This document shows positions 4,710 through 5,943 of a DNA stretch of 5,943 nucleotides, piece after piece (positions within the stretch are counted from its first letter, which is position 1; every line of letters starts with the position of its first letter). Below the pieces are notes generated by a model. It was not told the DNA's origin, searched no databases, and saw nothing but the letters and a program-made list of their open reading frames with translations. Location of the stretch: assembly GCA_030681075.1 (NCBI GenBank), contig JAUXUE010000057.1, positions 1 through 5,943 on the forward strand, read 5' to 3'. Position numbers and translations under genes: made by a program. This DNA is from Candidatus Amesbacteria bacterium (lineage in GTDB: Bacteria; Patescibacteriota; Microgenomatia; CAZETR01; Amesbacteraceae).

Positions 4710-5857
4710 TAATTATCCGGCAGGTCGTTTTCGAATAAGACTACTGACTTTCCAGACCTTACTTTACCAATTGCATCGGTAACTTTGTCGATATATATTA
4801 CTTGCCCATTATATCCATCAGCTAATCCTCTGGTTCTATCATTCTTGCCAACTAAAATAACTTGGTCTAATCCTACCAATTGTTCTCCTAATTTTTTGTG
4901 AATTGCATAAGTTGCTGAACCTAGTTCTGGGATTCCTGGCGTGACAATCACTTTCCACTCCGAAAAACTTTCCAGATATTTGACGGCTGCCGCAAAACCA
5001 TCGGTATTACTGGAGTAAGCATCATCTATGATAGTCATGTCGCCACGGCTTATGAGTGAAAGTCTGTGAGTAGGTTCCTTAAGTAACTTAGGAAGCTTGT
5101 GAACGCCTAAGAGAGATGCCATTTTGGCAGCACCTTCCAGATTTTGATCTCTGGGATGAGTATAATTCTTTTGACCATATCCTGCGACATTTGGATATTT
5201 TTGAAAAATATATTTGTTCCCCAAATTTACTACTGCCTGTCCCTTATTTTCCAAAACGAACTCTACTGATTCAGATTCACCGATAATCTCGTTTTCTAAG
5301 GATCCAAAACGCTCCAAATGCTGTTCATTGATACCAGTCAACATTGCATAATCTGGTAAATAAGTCTCACATAATTCCTGTGTCTCCCCTATCTTGTACG
5401 ATCCCATCTCACATATAAAATAATCATAATTGGCATCCAATTCCCAATCCGCCACCTTGGCAACTCCAAACAATGTATTGTAATTTCCTGGGGTTCTCAA
5501 AACACGATATTTTGTCTTTAATATTTGATATAAATATTCTTTAACCGATGTCTTGCCATAGCTTCCCGATATGGCAATTACTTTTAATCCATGTTTTTTT
5601 AATTCTAATATCTTGTTACGCATTTTATTTTTCAAAACCCGTCTATTTATAATTTCATAAGGCTTTAATATCAAAAGAGCCAGAAACATCAGAGGCCAAA
5701 AACCGAAGCTCAAAGCATAAATAAACTTTGCTTTGGGAGTCCAAACTAGAGGCTTTTTACCATCCAACTTAAATACAAATAGATTTCTGATCCACCAACT
5801 CAAAAAACGGAAGGGATCATATTCTTCCAGCTGCAATATATGTAAGTGAGTGGTCAT
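4706..5857 (-). CDS. MurF-like Mur ligase with hydrophobic N-terminus
   Basis: This is probably the ligase that adds D-Ala-D-Ala to UDP-MurNAc-tripeptide. The protein has 383 residues. Residues 1-30 carry HILQLEEYDPFRF, a conserved opening of membrane-associated MurF-like proteins, and 45-64 form a hydrophobic segment. This replaces the usual uridine-binding domain. The Mur ligase core follows: P-loop GSYGKTS at 98-104, TPGNYNT at 122-128, EMG at 150-152, LTGINEQHLERFGS at 173-186, and THRL at 263-266. DDAYSSNTDG at 278-287 and PGIPELGS open the C-terminal domain, which ends LFENDLPDNY. The position of the carbamoylated Lys of Mur ligases is Glu194. I chose ATG 5857 over TTG 5911, which would add 18 residues, because the ATG overlaps the upstream gene's stop as ATGA. 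Proximity to alr and ddl supports MurF, but another peptide ligase of the superfamily is possible, so no symbol is given. Confidence 0.85.
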   Translation of the reverse strand: MTTHLHILQLEEYDPFRFLSWWIRNLFVFKLDGKKPLVWTPKAKFIYALSFGFWPLMFLALLILKPYEIINRRVLKNKMRNKILELKKHGLKVIAISGSYGKTSVKEYLYQILKTKYRVLRTPGNYNTLFGVAKVADWELDANYDYFICEMGSYKIGETQELCETYLPDYAMLTGINEQHLERFGSLENEIIGESESVEFVLENKGQAVVNLGNKYIFQKYPNVAGYGQKNYTHPRDQNLEGAAKMASLLGVHKLPKLLKEPTHRLSLISRGDMTIIDDAYSSNTDGFAAAVKYLESFSEWKVIVTPGIPELGSATYAIHKKLGEQLVGLDQVILVGKNDRTRGLADGYNGQVIYIDKVTDAIGKVRSGKSVVLFENDLPDNY

Positions 5858-5943
5858 ATGTAGTCGTTTATAATTTCCAAAAACTCTTTTTGCTTGGATA
5901 AATGAGGCCAATGATCAGCGTTCCAGACCACCCTAATCTCTGA
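5854..5943 (-). CDS. C-terminal end of a probable alpha/beta hydrolase (partial)
   Basis: Reading in from the right edge on the minus strand, 29 sense codons precede a TGA at 5856-5854. The peptide SEIRVVWNADHWPHLSK and its helix ending EFLEIINDYI resemble the end of alpha/beta-hydrolase proteins: a strand, then the GH-F/W-P loop carrying the catalytic His (here the His of DHWPHL), then a final amphipathic helix (family pattern: P-E-x-F-x-x-x-I-x-x-F-I). The stop overlaps the ATG of the MurF-like gene in an ATGA, suggesting an operon with translational coupling. The nucleophile and acid are outside the window, so the substrate is unknown. The reading frame is convincing; the family call rests on about 25 residues. 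Confidence 0.6.
   Translation of the reverse strand, partial: SEIRVVWNADHWPHLSKQKEFLEIINDYI
5867..5872 (-). promoter_or_regulatory. Weak -10-like box upstream of the MurF-like gene
   Basis: TATAAA on the minus strand ends 9 nt before ATG 5857, inside the end of the upstream hydrolase gene. The spacing resembles the boxes of murA, murB, alr and ddl, so it could be an internal leaderless promoter. The match is imperfect, the region is A+T-rich, and the ATGA overlap already explains expression by coupling. I list it as tentative. Confidence 0.2.

Noticed and set aside
5855..5911. TTG at 5911 as the start of the MurF-like gene, giving 401 residues
   Set aside because: The extra 18 codons overlap the end of the upstream hydrolase gene, and ATG 5857 forms an ATGA overlap with its stop. 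The family-like N-terminus (HILQLEEYD) begins just after ATG 5857.
1..5943. Recoded TGA (Gly or Trp) as in some Patescibacteria-related lineages
   Set aside because: TGA ends alr and the right-edge gene at sensible C-termini, and no conserved motif is interrupted by an in-frame TGA.
1..5943. tRNA, rRNA, CRISPR array, insertion sequence or phage genes
   Set aside because: No cloverleaf-like segment, spaced direct repeats, transposase motif or phage protein is visible, and nearly every base is in a recognised gene.

Overview
This window looks like a compact cell-wall locus from a Patescibacteria (Candidate Phyla Radiation) genome. The lineage call is an inference. It rests on divergent MurA and Ddl sequences, a MurF-like ligase with a hydrophobic N-terminus, almost no intergenic DNA, the absence of Shine-Dalgarno sequences, and A+T-rich codon use. 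The standard genetic code fits: TGA ends alr and the right-edge gene, and no gene needs TGA as a sense codon. I would not name a lower rank.

Layout, left to right. Positions 2-220 (+) hold the end of an unidentified protein. It converges on murA (223-1521, -), with two bases between them. murA and murB (1540-2544, +) diverge from an 18-bp gap that carries overlapping -10 elements for both strands inside a 37-bp imperfect palindrome. murB is followed on the same strand by alr (2558-3607) and ddl (3627-4709), with gaps of 13 and 19 bp that each contain a perfect TATAAT. ddl meets a MurF-like ligase gene (4706-5857, -) tail to tail, and the two stop codons share the palindrome TTAA. The MurF-like start overlaps, as ATGA, the stop of a right-edge gene (5854-5943, -) that looks like the C-terminus of an alpha/beta hydrolase.

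Function. MurA and MurB make UDP-MurNAc from UDP-GlcNAc. Alr makes D-Ala, Ddl joins two D-Ala, and the MurF-like ligase would attach D-Ala-D-Ala to the UDP-MurNAc-tripeptide. The window therefore holds the first two steps of cytoplasmic peptidoglycan precursor synthesis and the whole D-Ala branch. murC, murD, murE, mraY and murG are not here.

The most interesting signals are three. First, a TATAAT-like box lies 6-8 nt upstream of the start codon in four consecutive genes, which predicts leaderless mRNAs. Second, the murA/murB divergent promoter is symmetric. Third, several enzymes have departures at known active-site positions: MurA lacks the equivalents of E. coli Arg331, Asp369 and Arg371, and the MurF-like ligase has Glu where Mur ligases have the carbamoylated Lys. 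I saw no mobile element, RNA gene, CRISPR array or clear terminator. No stretch over about 20 bp is left without a gene.
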